From: Lumbricus terrestris
Lineage: Eukaryota; Annelida; Clitellata; Crassiclitellata; Lumbricidae
Length of the DNA stretch: 64,000 bases
Direction: 5' to 3'
Assembly (NCBI GenBank): GCA_949752735.1
Contig: OX457052.1
Span: forward strand, 35,252,263 to 35,316,262
Part shown: positions 33,287 to 43,945 of the stretch, piece after piece
Position numbering within the stretch: position 1 is the first letter of the stretch
Layout of the letters: each line of letters starts with the position of its first letter
Made by a program: the position numbers and the translations under genes
The notes under the pieces: generated by a model
What the model saw: only the letters and a program-made list of their open reading frames with translations
What the model was told of the DNA's origin: nothing
Databases searched by the model: none

Positions 33287-34005
33287 GAGCCTAAAATACA
33301 CGCTTGCTGAATTCATTACACCAATGCAGCTGAAATCGAAGCTGGATTGACGAACAATGATTTTTAGTTAAATACAAGTTATATTAATGAGACATAATTG
33401 CTGCAAACACAGAATTGGCATTGATGAAACAAAATCAGTTATATATCGCTTTAGCGGAATAAATTATTCACCATTGCATAGGTTTTCACGTTGGCAGTAC
33501 ATTGAATTGATGAAAAAAAATCTCCAAATAGAAGCCCCAATGATGAAGCTATTTTTTTATCTGAAAAAGAAGTGGGATCAATGAAAAGATAGTTATAGAA
33601 ATTTGAGTTGGATTCATGAACGTCAATTATTATTCCAATAGAAGTTGGATTGGTAAAGAAGTTTTGGCAAAAATGGATGCAGGATTGATGAAAGAAATTT
33701 TGGCCTAAATGAAAGCTGGATTGATAGAAAAGATTCATGCCAAAGTAGAAGCCGGATTGCTGAAAATAAATATGCTGCGCCAGTCGAATAATTTATTCCG
33801 TTAAAACGAAAGATAACCAACAAATTCTTGCCTAAACAGAAGGACTGGTGCGTCGATGAGGATAACTGACAAACTGGAAGCTGGATTGATCAATATTAGC
33901 AATGCTCCAACGGGCGAATGATTTATGACGCTAAGATACAAGTCTACCACGAAATCTTCCGTGAATAGAAAATGGAACGATGGAGATTGTTGACAAACCA
34001 GAAGC
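33287..34005. repeat. Degenerate repeat tract of unit 2, first part
   Basis: No gene. The tract resumes after the hAT-like insertion with GGATTGATGAA-type ~35-bp units, collinear with 2,640-3,430 and 11,050-11,550. Confidence 0.65.
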
Positions 34006-34408
34006 GGTACTATAATTTTAATTCACCATTCTTTTCGATTTAATTTTTTCCTTCGAATAGAAATTCGATGAAAAATATTTCCTCACGAAGTAGAAGCGGG
34101 ATTTAGCGCGTGAGGGTCGGTTAGGGCTCAGGTTAGGCATCGTGAGGGTCGGTTAGGGTTAGTTTTAGGGTTAGTGCAGTCATTCTGCTGAAATTGAAGC
34201 TGGATTGATGAAGAATAATTTTACATGTAAAATTGATGAAAAATATTTAATGACAAAATAGAAACGGGATTTATCGAACAAATTCTTGTCTAAACAGAAG
34301 CTGGATCGATTAAGAGGCTTCTGGACAAACTAGAAGTTGGATTTATTTGCTGTATTTATAAATTTCGAAATTAAATCGAAAACAATGGTGAATTAAAATT
34401 ATAGTACC
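34006..34408. mobile_element. Foldback MITE, GGTACTATAATTTTAATTC ends, 8-bp TSD
   Basis: The inverted ends GGTACTATAATTTTAATTC pair over about 40 bp. They are flanked by exact copies of CCAGAAGC (33,998-34,005 and 34,409-34,416). The interior is ~35-bp units plus a TTAGGGTTAG-like patch (34,105-34,175). The core matches the core of 52,748-53,122 in opposite orientation, although the ends differ. No coding capacity. Confidence 0.85.
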
Positions 34409-34416
34409 CCAGAAGC

Positions 34417-35100
34417 TACACTGATCATAAACAATCATTCTACAACGAGCGAATAATTTGCGACGCAAGGATATACGTTTACCAAAGACGGGCATGTATG
34501 TATATTCGTTTAATTCAATAAACAACAGACAGAACGCTGTAGGTTTACATTAACCAAATTAACGGTATGGCTGCTTAAAGCTTAGGTCTATAGTCAAAAT
34601 AGTTAGTACATGTTTTTGAATAACATCCTTGGGATAAAGTTTATGAGTCTTTACTGGGGAGGATGAAATTGTGAGCCCTTTATATCTTTATATAATGGAT
34701 CACGCTGTAGTGGAAAGAGGTTACGAAGGACATGAAGGTCAATTCCCTGAACAGCTTTGAAAATCACCTTATCAGCCTCTTGCGCTAAAGTTTCTGCTGT
34801 AAGTGTATCAGGATGTAAATAGGGCGCATACGGTGAAGAAGCATCAAGCGCAGAAAATATAACAAAAGTTTCATTTACGTAGCTATCAGTAATTTTAAGT
34901 GTGTTTATAGACCAATTTATAGAAACAGAGTTGTATATTCTAACCAAGTATGCGATTAAAGTAGAAGTTCTACATAATCAGGTCACACAGTCGTCAACAC
35001 AAAATGGCGAACGATAAAAGTATTTCGCTACAATGACAATAAAAGATGCAATTTATGAAAGTATGTCGTGTCATCTAGCGAATACATTCTAACCAGCCTT
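34417..35100. repeat. Anchor block closing unit 2
   Basis: It contains GGGCGCATACGGTGAAGAAGC at about 34,822, AAGTATGCGATTAAAG and CAAAATGGCGAACGATAAAA, matching the other unit anchors. About 34,540-34,815 is extra sequence without a recognisable gene; the 98-codon minus-strand ORF there has no known domain. Confidence 0.65.
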
Positions 35101-35433
35101 CGGCAGCATTCCAGGTAGGCCTACTAAACTGTAGCCTACTTAATGTAGTAACACAATATTTACTGTATAATAACCCTCGAGCTACCAAGTATTTTGTGAC
35201 ATTGACCACCAAATGGGAAGAATTACCACCAGGGCTGTACTGGTAAAGTTTGAGGTGAGCACACGCTGACCGGGAGAAAAATCGACTTTTTGGGTGCGAA
35301 ATTTCTGATGACTTTTTTTAGTCATTCCCCAAAAATTTCGCCATTTTCCCGTCCGAAAAAATCTGACGACCTCTTTTTAAATGCACCTAAAGAGCCGCGT
35401 GTACCATGATTTACGCGTGTATACCCGTGTTAC
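35101..35433. other. Non-coding stretch between units 2 and 3
   Basis: No gene seen. TAGGCCTA occurs at about 35,116. From about 35,260, GACTTTTTTTAGTCATT resembles segments near 22,895 and 35,560, suggesting remnants of the GGGCGGA-type elements. Confidence 0.45.
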
Positions 35434-35926
35434 CATGGGCGGATACTTAAATTGGACAGAGACTTGCGGGGGACGAAAACGAGCGGCCGATGATTTGGGC
35501 GGACGAATGGCTGAGTCGGCGACGAAATTTTATTTTTGCCTGCAAAAATTTCAGTCGACTTTTTTAGTCATCACCTTGTTCGAAGATATCTTCTTCTTCT
35601 TCTTCTTCTTCTTCTTCTTCTTCTTCTTCTTCTTCTTCTTCTTCTTCTTCTTCTTCTTCTTCTTCTTCTTCTTCTTCTTCTTCTTCTTCTTCTTCTTCTT
35701 CTTCTTCTTCTTCTTCTTCTTCTTCTTCTTCTTCTTCTTCTTCTTCTTCTTCTTCTTCTTCTTCTTCTTCTTCTTCTTCTTCTTCTTCTTCTTCACAGTG
35801 TGTTTCGACAAGTGTTTGCGTGTCCTAACAACTTAACAATTGGGGGGTACCAAATGCATGGGCAGTCCTCCCACCACATCCATTGAGGGGACCGTCCCCT
35901 GCCCCCCCCCCCAAGTCTCCGCCAAT
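35434..35926. mobile_element. Probable GGGCGGA-type MITE carrying a long TTC repeat
   Basis: The left end CATGGGCGGATACTT and the right end (reverse complement CATTGGCGGAGACTT) resemble the ends of the element at 23,788-24,150. Interior segments (ACTTTTTTAGTCATC) are also related. No matching TSD is visible, so it is older or altered. The interior holds the TTC microsatellite. Confidence 0.5.
35591..35794. repeat. (TTC)n microsatellite
   Basis: About 204 bp of pure TTC/GAA repeat. The poly-Phe, poly-Leu and poly-Lys ORFs here are artefacts. Confidence 0.97.
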
Positions 35927-36966
35927 GATTTTTCTCGTCAAAGTACTCAAACGCACGGTGTATTGCAGGCTGACGGTTCAGTTTAGTATAGTTCAGATTT
36001 ATGTATTCTGTAATCTGAGTTCATGTAAATTGTTTCGACTGCATAATTATTGTACACTGTGGCCGGTTGCGGTCTGTCAGCCGGATTGTTGATTAAACGA
36101 AAATTATTGCCTGTCAACTAGGGTAGTTTAGGGTGATGGGGTAACGATCTGACACGAAATCGCACGAACGCAAGGGTCGAGTCAGTCTTGCATTCAGCAG
36201 ATGGCGTTGGCAACATGAACCATAGGATCGATAAGCGTCTAGCATCCCTGCTCAAATAGTAGAAGAATTTTAGCTGAAAAAACATGAATCGACTCAACAA
36301 ATTATTACAAGTTAGAAACTTGACAGAGTTTTAAGCACACCCCAGTGACGTAAATACCAAAAGTGTCCATAAATTCGAGCTGTGCTCGAGCCGCCATCTT
36401 GGAAAATGGCGGCCGAAATTCGGTTCTGTGGCAATAACTCCGGAACCGTCACAGCTACGAAGAAATATAAAACAGCAAAAATGATCCTCATTAAAAGACA
36501 AAGAAGGTTGATGTGTAAATTTTATTTCTGGGATCGCAATTAAAATTGTTACAGTGGATAAGGTAGTCATTATCATTATTTTTCATTGCGATGTACCAAG
36601 TTTTATGGCGGGAAAAACAAATACTCAGCTGTGAATGGTTATTTAAGATTACATTTTTATCAGTGTCTATGTTAGGCTGATGTAACTAAGTTCTCAGTCA
36701 TCTAGTGACACCTCAGCTACGGAGTTAACGCAGGTACATGTAGTTCCTTGGCATCCTCCACATATCGCTGAGCACAGCAAACCGGACCGTATACACCTGC
36801 ATCGCTTGGTGCAAACTAGCCTGCAGTTGCACGAAATTAGGTTGATAAGTTTTCTGGAGCTGCTTATTTCCAGGTATGGATAGGTTTAAGTGATCCACCT
36901 CTCATGGACTAACCCCACTCTGTGGGATCCATGTCGTTTCCCATCCATTAAAAAGTAAAGTCATCC
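35927..36966. other. Non-coding stretch
   Basis: No gene that I can support. ORFs on either strand are short and without recognisable domains. Confidence 0.45.
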
Positions 36967-37490
36967 GGTATCCGGACATTACCCCCTGCCATTACCCCCG
37001 AAGACAATTACCCCCTGCCATTACCCCCCGCCATTGCCCCCACCCCGCAATTACCCACATAGATGGAAGACAAATCATGTAAACAAAAAAACGACCGTTG
37101 TACTAAAAGAAACTAGCTATGACAATTTCCTAAATGGAAGCTGGAATGATGAAAATGCTCTTTCTCAAATGGAAGCTGGATTGATGAAAATATTCTTGCT
37201 TAAATGGAAGCTGGATTGATGAAAATATTCTTGCTTAAATTGGAGCTGGATTGATGAAAATATTCTTGCTTAAGCTGGACCTGGATTTATGAAAATATTC
37301 TTGCTTAAATTGGAGCGGGATGGATCAAAATAATTGTTATTTAAATAGAAGTTGGATGAAACGCATTTTTGCCTAAATGGAAGCAAATGGGGGGGGGGGG
37401 GAATTGTCCGGGGGTTAATGTCCTAGGCTAAATCAGGGGGTTATTGTCCGGGTTTTTTTTGTCCGGGGGTTGTCCAGGGGGAAAATGTCC
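36967..37490. mobile_element. Foldback-like element with clean ~35-bp repeat array
   Basis: The left end consists of CCATTACCCCC-like repeats. The right end has the opposite sense, GGGGGTTAATGTCC and GGGGGTTATTGTCC. Between them (37,123-37,385) lie about seven copies of a 35-bp unit (AAATGGAAGCTGGATTGATG, then AAAATATTCTTGCTT), the cleanest array in the window and all in one orientation. No TSD was identified. Confidence 0.6.
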
Positions 37491-38074
37491 GCGCCCCCCC
37501 ACCTACACCCACCCACCACACTCCGACCTCCACCGGCACGCCACCCATGAAATTGGTTACCTAATAATAAGTAGATTAAAGTAACGAATGTGGTTCCTAA
37601 TTCAACAAGAATGCAAACACAACTTGCAGAAAAAAGTTAAATTTAATTTCACAAAATGTGCAAAAGTTAACAGCTTCATACATCTATCCGTATAGAAGTA
37701 ATGATGTACCTATGTGTTTATAATTATGCTTATAATTCAGCAGACAAGTATCCAAAGATTGCAACCTAAAACGGAATACATTTTGAGATCCGGAGGATCT
37801 TTAACAGCTAAAATGGCATATTAATTTTGATCAGCGGCAATTTAAATGTGCACTCGCCTATATCTACAGCCTACACAAAGCACAGGCAGGACTTCTTGAA
37901 TTATATGGCAGACGCCGCAGACCAGAACACTTCATGTCATCCTATTTTGTAACATAAAATGACAGCCAGCAGGAATTTGTCTCTATGTTTCTCAACACAC
38001 CAACCACGCACCTCATTTATTATATAAATACACAAATAAGTGTCTGAATCATTCCTCGGCCTTTAACTACGTAT
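37491..38074. repeat. Conserved 3' flank of unit 3
   Basis: A C-rich stretch to about 37,550, then the 3' flank shared with other units. It is interrupted at 38,075 by a LINE. AATAAA on the minus strand is retained near 38,018. Confidence 0.6.
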
Positions 38075-39258
38075 CAACATCATCATGAACCGTGGGCTCA
38101 TCGCCCGTAGGTGTTTCGACGCCATTTTCACCATGTTCTTCCACTCTTCCTTTCCCAGTACGATGTGACTCAGCTTTTGCAGTGATGTTCCGCACCAGTC
38201 TGTTAAATCATCCACATATTCTTTATGAGGTCGCCCTCTTTTGTTTCGTCCGTTCATCATTCCAAACACCAATGTCTTTATTTACCTGTAATTACTCCTG
38301 AATTCGGCACACGTGACCGAACAGACCCAGTTTGCTCCGGATTATCCTCTGCATCATGTTTTCCAAGAGGTGTATCCAATTTTACAGTTCTAAGTTAGAT
38401 ACGTTCTGTGTCCACGCTTTTCCGTAAGTCCTCCTATAGCATTTTCTCTCAAAAGCCAGTATTCTTTTCTCAATATCTTTTGTTATTATCACCCAAGCCT
38501 CGAAACCATATAATATGCTGCTAAAACGCATGTTCTTAGGACACTCAGTTTAATTTCTTCCTTTATGGCCTTGCTCTTCCAGTTCTTGTGCATAGTTATA
38601 TGGCTGCCATCGCCTTTGCAATTCTGACCATTACTACCTTCCTACAATCTAGATCGTACGTCATGTTGCCACCGAGATATGTAAACTTTCCACGTTTTCT
38701 ATATTCTATTTTGGATTCCGTCTACAAATATCTGCTTTGTTAGATTCCTATCGCCGAATACCAATGTTTTTGTCTATTCCGAATTCATTGTGAGAACGTT
38801 ACCATTATCTCTTTCCTTCTTCATCCAACGTCTGCACTGCGTGTTCTAATCGTTGCTCGTCTTCCCCAATCAAGTCGATATCATCGGCAAAGCATAAGCT
38901 TAGATTATTGATAATTTCGTCACTACACCATGTTTTCCGCTGATCTTATCCAATAACCTTCCTAAGTGTGTGATGAAGGTTTTTGGTGATATTTGGTCGC
39001 CTTGTCTTATGCACCTGCTAGTGTTAACCAGGGTCCAGTTTCTCCACATAGGCCTACTCTGACTGCTGCTTCTGCATTGCTGTTTATTTCCTCCAAGAGA
39101 TGAGTCAATTTGCAATCCACACCATATGATTCCATAACTACCCAAGTTACCCACTGACAATGGTGTCAAACGCTTCTGAAGTCTATGAAGCAGTTGTAGA
39201 TGTTTTTATTCTTTCTTCCGACCTTTTCTTATATCAGCCGTAAAGCTAAAATCTGTTG
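38075..39258 (-). pseudogene. Degenerate RTE-like LINE in the 3' flank of unit 3
   Basis: Flanked by TACGTAT (38,068-38,074) and TACATAT (39,259-39,265), an imperfect TSD; other units have an uninterrupted CTACATATA at this point. Read on the minus strand in several frames it shows IRQGDQISPKTF (near 38,990), the catalytic CFADDIDLIG (near 38,880) and RGRPHKEYVDDLTDWC (near 38,230). The 3' tail in coding orientation is ATGATGATG. It is much older than the copy at 1,064. Confidence 0.8.
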
Positions 39259-39280
39259 TACATATACCTGGAATTATAAA

Positions 39281-40978
39281 TCAGAATAGGTCACTACAGA
39301 AGTTGTCAGATGTAGAAAGACAATGACCAGAACAATGTTCTAAGAATTCTTTCTCATTTTCAAGCATCTCGTCACATATACCACAACCAAATGATTTCTC
39401 CATAAACGGTTCTGCATCATCGAGTGATTTGATTTTGGTAATCTTTGCAAGAGAACTTCTTTTTTCATTGGAATCAAGATGTATGCTTCTTGACAAACTT
39501 TCATGTGGTTTATCCAACACGCATGTGCTATTTAATAAAACCAATTGAAAAGAAAGGTCAGCAGATGATTGTATCTCAGCATTAAGCTTAAACTGTCTGG
39601 TTGAAGAATTCCTCTCAGAATATGGTTTACTCCAGGTACATTGCTCCTCGTCCATATGAGATCGCTTGTGCCTCTTTAGATTTCCAAGATCAGTGAATCT
39701 TTCATTGCAACCCTCACATATGTAGGATCTTTCTCCAGTATGGGCTCTCATGTGTCTTGTCAGATTACTAGTTTGAGAGAATGATTTCCGACATAATTGG
39801 CAGTTGTATGGTTTCTCTCCAGTATGAGATCTCACGTGTGTTTTCAGATTTCCATTCGTAGTAAATGATTTATGACATAGCTGACATTTGTATGGTTTCT
39901 CTCCAGTATGATATCTCATGTGTGTTTTCAGATGTTCACTCGTTGTAAATGATTTATGACATAGCTGACATTTGTATGGTTTCTCTCCAGTATGATATCT
40001 CATGTGTGTTTTCAGATGTCCATTCATAGTAAATGATTTATGACATAACTGACATTTGTATGGCTTCTCTCCAGAATGAGTTCTCATATTGTGTGAGTTC
40101 AACTCACTACCGATAGTAAATGATTTATGACATAACTGACATATGTATGGTTTCTCTCCAGTATGGGTTCTCATGTGTGTTTTCAAGTCACTTCCCATTG
40201 TAAATGATTTGTGACATAACTGACATTTGTATGGTTTGTCTCCAGAATGGGATCTCATATTGTGTTTTTTCAGATCACCAGCTGTAGTATATGATTTGTG
40301 ACATAACAGACATTTGTATGGTTTCTCTCCAGTATGTGATCTCATATTGTGTGTTTTCAGCTCACCACCTGTAGTAAATGATTTGTGACATAACTGACAT
40401 TTGTATGGTTTCTCTCCAGTATGTGATCTCAAATGTGTTTTCAAATGACCACTCGTAGTACATGATTTATGACATAACTGACATTTGTATGGTTTCTCTC
40501 CAGAATGGGATCTCAAATGTGTTTTCAAATCACCACTCGTAGTACATGATTTATGACATAACTGACATTTGTAGGGTTTCTCTCCAGTATGGGTTCTCAT
40601 GTGTATTTTTAGATGATTACCTGCAGTGAATGATTTATGACATAACTGACATGTGTATGGCTTCTCTCCACTATGGGATCTCATGTGTGTCTTCATATGA
40701 TCACTTTGACTAAATGACTTCTGACATAATTGGCATTTGTATGGTTTATCCCCAGTATGGGATCTCATGTGTGTTTTCATATGACCACTTTGACTAAATG
40801 ACTTTTGACATAATTGGCATTTGTGTGGTTTATCCCCAGTATGGGATCTCAAGTGTGTTTTCATATTACCACTTTGACTAAATGATTTCTGACATAACTG
40901 ACATTTGTATGGTTTTTCATCCGTATGGGATCTCTTTGAGCTTTCAGATGACATGTTTATGAAAATGATTTCTGACAT
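39281..40978 (-). CDS. Poly-C2H2 zinc-finger protein, unit 3 (intact)
   Basis: A predicted nuclear DNA-binding protein, target unknown. The leader MSEIIFINMSSESSKRSHTD precedes 15 C2H2 fingers, then the shared C-terminal module and isolated last finger ([18 protein letters not shown]). Fingers 1-3 are near-copies (SFSQSG/DxMKTH) and 11-13 form another similar run, pointing to internal finger duplication. Fingers 7, 8 and 10 have an extra residue between the zinc His pair (HNMRSH, HNMRTH). The start is the ATG conserved with units 2 and 4; the frame is open three codons further but only to TTG. No effector domain is visible. The 3' UTR is now separated from the conserved flank by an old LINE. 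Confidence 0.85.
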   Translation of the reverse strand: MSEIIFINMSSESSKRSHTDEKPYKCQLCQKSFSQSGNMKTHLRSHTGDKPHKCQLCQKSFSQSGHMKTHMRSHTGDKPYKCQLCQKSFSQSDHMKTHMRSHSGEKPYTCQLCHKSFTAGNHLKIHMRTHTGEKPYKCQLCHKSCTTSGDLKTHLRSHSGEKPYKCQLCHKSCTTSGHLKTHLRSHTGEKPYKCQLCHKSFTTGGELKTHNMRSHTGEKPYKCLLCHKSYTTAGDLKKHNMRSHSGDKPYKCQLCHKSFTMGSDLKTHMRTHTGEKPYICQLCHKSFTIGSELNSHNMRTHSGEKPYKCQLCHKSFTMNGHLKTHMRYHTGEKPYKCQLCHKSFTTSEHLKTHMRYHTGEKPYKCQLCHKSFTTNGNLKTHVRSHTGEKPYNCQLCRKSFSQTSNLTRHMRAHTGERSYICEGCNERFTDLGNLKRHKRSHMDEEQCTWSKPYSERNSSTRQFKLNAEIQSSADLSFQLVLLNSTCVLDKPHESLSRSIHLDSNEKRSSLAKITKIKSLDDAEPFMEKSFGCGICDEMLENEKEFLEHCSGHCLSTSDNFCSDLF

Positions 40979-40987
40979 AACATCCAA

Positions 40988-41129
40988 AAGTATAGTTTCT
41001 TTGCAGTATAGGTTCCTATAATATAATTTCAGTACATGCTCCTATAATGTGCATTCAGATTACGGCACTCAGTCAAATGACTTTTTCGAACATAACTGAT
41101 ACCTATAGTGGTGTATTTACTGTCTGTGA
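40988..41129. repeat. 5' flank of unit 3, proximal part
   Basis: The conserved sequence immediately upstream of the zinc-finger start, collinear with 8,641-8,740 and 27,606-27,700. No distinct promoter motif was recognised. Confidence 0.5.
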
Positions 41130-41312
41130 CAGAGCTTTTTTTAACGTGCAGTTGTACACAAAATGTGCAGTTCTAAAAGGATTTGTGCTGTTGTAGAAGC
41201 ACTTCTGTACAGTTAAAACTAGCAAAAAAGGTTCAATTGGAAGTAATTTACCATGGAAGATGGGAAAGGAAAGGAGTTGTGCAGTTCTAAAAATTCCTTA
41301 AAAACAGCCCTG
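41130..41312. mobile_element. hAT-like MITE, CAGRGCTKTTTTTAA ends
   Basis: 183 bp with inverted ends (CAGAGCTTTTTTTAA at the left, CAGGGCTGTTTTTAA read inward from the right). Exact 8-bp copies of GTCTGTGA flank it at 41,122-41,129 and 41,313-41,320. Units 1 and 2 have the uninterrupted site (about 8,740 and 27,710). A related copy lies at 62,898-63,100. Confidence 0.9.
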
Positions 41313-42796
41313 GTCTGTGATCTTCCATGCTTTTTCCAGATTACCTCCATGATTAAATGATTTCTACCACAAATGAATTTTCATGGTCACTCTCCAGTAC
41401 GTTTCTGCATAGGATTTATCAGAAGGTCACTTTGAGCATGTGAATTCGTGATGTAAAATGTGATGCTTTTAATCAAAGTTGGTTCATATTCGCTGAACCA
41501 GAAGCAGAAATGATTCACCACATGATTTGAATTTCAATTCTTTTTCTTCAGTTCAATTGGTCTCCATATGAAAGCAAATGCTTGCAGAAGCACTGACTGC
41601 CTTTAGTAAAACAAGTGAAACTTTTCACATGTCCCTTGCATCAATGATAGTCTGAAAAACTCAAATAATTCGAAAGTACTCAGACAGATGTCATATCGAA
41701 GACATCCACAATTCTGTAGAATAGGACACTCAAGCTCTATAAAACAGTAGCAGTGTTATCTGAAGATGAAATAATCGATGACAGAAAGATGTTTTGAAAG
41801 ACGAAAAATTTGTTTTCAGGCGTTCTTAAAAGATTTCCACTCAGATGATATATCATATAATGTGGCTCGCTATCGTGCAGAAAAACTTCAGGCACCTACA
41901 AAAATTAACACCAGCAACATCTCACCATAAATAATCTAAAAACATAAAAGCATCTCGTTACAGTTTATAATTGTTATCAAAAATGGTCAGAATGATTTCC
42001 AATTGAATGAAGAGTTAGTAAATGCAAGTATGCCGCATGCGGATGTTTCGTCAAGGGAATAATTGTCCGCAAACAGATTTTCACACCGAATAAATTGATC
42101 GTTTAGATAGTGTTCAATTATTCGCTCAAGCATCTATTTGAGCAAGAACTATTCTTCGTAGATGAACTTCGATTTTGGAAAGAATCTGTTTGATTATTCC
42201 AGCTTCTATTTAAGCAAAAACAACCTGTTTTCATCAAATTTCCATTAAAACTATATTTCTTCATCCCAAAACTTCTCATTAAGCTATGCAATCTTTTTTT
42301 CATCAACACCACTTGCATTTAAGGAAAACACATTTTCATTAATCCCACTTTTTTGTTACAAGAATTCGTTTCATCAATCCGTTTTTACTCAACCACCGCT
42401 GTGGACGAATCGTTCGTTGACAAAACATCGGCGAACCAAGTATGTCAAGCACTAAAGGATTTTATGTATAATTACAGATCCACATCACGTATGTACATAG
42501 CATCTAAAATTATTGAACAAATAATTATGAATCATGTACAAACTCATTTCTACTCTAATTTACTAATCTCTATTTCAGTACTTAAGCATGCTATGAGTTT
42601 CATTCAACTGAATTTATTCTTTGTTGTTCATGACATCCCGAGTACAATCGTAACTGAAGAACGATTAGGCAAACAGCACTTGTTCCTCCTGATATATCTG
42701 CTGCTTTGATGGTGTGGCCATATTAACTTTTTAATATGCACTGATAGCAGGGAAAGTCATGAATATAACAGAGAATTGGTTTCTTCTTACTTAAAA
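41313..42796. repeat. 5' flank of unit 3
   Basis: No gene. It is collinear with units 0, 1 and 4: the conserved block at about 41,780-42,050, the ~35-bp tract at 42,120-42,400, then the blocks at 42,410-42,760. The 118-codon ORF at 42,353 lies in this repeated flank and is not preserved in the other units. Confidence 0.65.
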
Positions 42797-42804
42797 TGGG
42801 ATTT

Positions 42805-42986
42805 ATCCAGGGCTCAAAGTGTGGCTGGACAGTCATGGACGGCGTCCATACACTTATTTTAAATTCTGAACGCCGTCCAGCCACTTATTGGCCAGCAATG
42901 ACTGGAACGGTAAGGAGCGTCCAGGCACTTCTTTTGGAAAGATAAGAGGCGTCCAGGCACTTATTTTTTCAACACATTAAGCACTG
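42805..42986. mobile_element. hAT-like MITE, CAGGGCTCAAAGTG ends
   Basis: 182 bp. The left end is CAGGGCTCAAAGTG and the right end, read inward, CAGTGCTTAATGTG. Exact 8-bp copies of GATTTATC flank it at 42,797-42,804 and 42,987-42,994. Unit 4 shows the empty site at about 52,193. The interior has three or four copies of a GCGTCCAGGCACTTATTTT-like repeat. Confidence 0.9.
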
Positions 42987-42994
42987 GATTTATC

Positions 42995-43945
42995 CCACGG
43001 CTTTCTAACAGAAAGCGTCACTTAGAGCTCGGCGATCTACAATCTATTGTTCATATTGTATATCACAGCAATAGGCAAATAACTTCTATTTGATTAAAGA
43101 TTATTGTTCACCAACCCAACACATATTTTGGCAATATTGTTTTCATAAATCTCACTTCTATTTCATATAAATTTTATTCGGTCCAACTTCTATTTAGCAA
43201 GAATTCCAGTTTACTGACTATGCAGAAATACACGCTTACCAAATTTGATTCATCAATACCACTGAAATTGAAGCTGGATTGATTAGGAATGATTTTTAAT
43301 TAAATACAGGTTAAGTTATTGAGAAATAATTGCTGCATAAATAAATGCGAGATTGATTAAACGAAATCGGCAATCTATCGCTTTAGCGGAATAAATCATT
43401 CGTCATTACATTGATTTTCACAGTGGTAGTACATTATTGTAATGCTGGAAAAAAATCTTGCCAAACAGAAACCCAAATGGCGAAAATAATTTCTATCTTT
43501 AACAGAAGTGGGATCAATGAAAAGATAATTGCTGAAATTTGAGTAGGATTCCTGAACAATAATTGTTATTTCAATAGAAGTTGGATTGATAAAAAAATCA
43601 TGCCAATGTAGAAGTAGGATTGGGTGGAGGTAACTGACGGCTCGGTAGCACGTAAACAGTATGACCGTCACAGATAGAGGCAGGATAGAGCGGTCTCACC
43701 TACGGCGACCGATAGCCCAATTATTCCGCTTAATAGTCAATGGTCAAAAGACCATGAAAAGGTATATTTTCATAAATGTTGCAACGAGCAAGTAATTTAT
43801 TATGCTAAGATACACGTCTACCGCAAATTCGTCCGTAAGCAGAAGGTCGGTCGATGAGGATTCTTGACAAACCAGAAGTTGGACTGATTAAAAACAAAAA
43901 CGCTGCAATGAGCGAATAACTTGCCCTGAGCAACGTTAAAATTTT
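42995..43945. repeat. Degenerate repeat tract of unit 3
   Basis: No gene. It contains the empty site matching the LINE insertion in unit 0 (about 43,005-43,060). ~35-bp units follow, then a 43,621-43,780 stretch of unrelated GC-richer sequence without a recognisable gene. Confidence 0.65.

Noticed and set aside
35381..35886. Poly-Phe, poly-Leu and poly-Lys ORFs
   Set aside because: Products of the TTC/GAA repeat.
37123..37385. CRISPR-like array of ~35-bp repeats
   Set aside because: Units are directly adjacent without unique spacers, the genome is animal, and there are no cas genes.
38900..39169. 89-codon ORF as an independent gene
   Set aside because: It contains the RT motif RQGDQISP and is part of a decayed LINE, not a separate gene.
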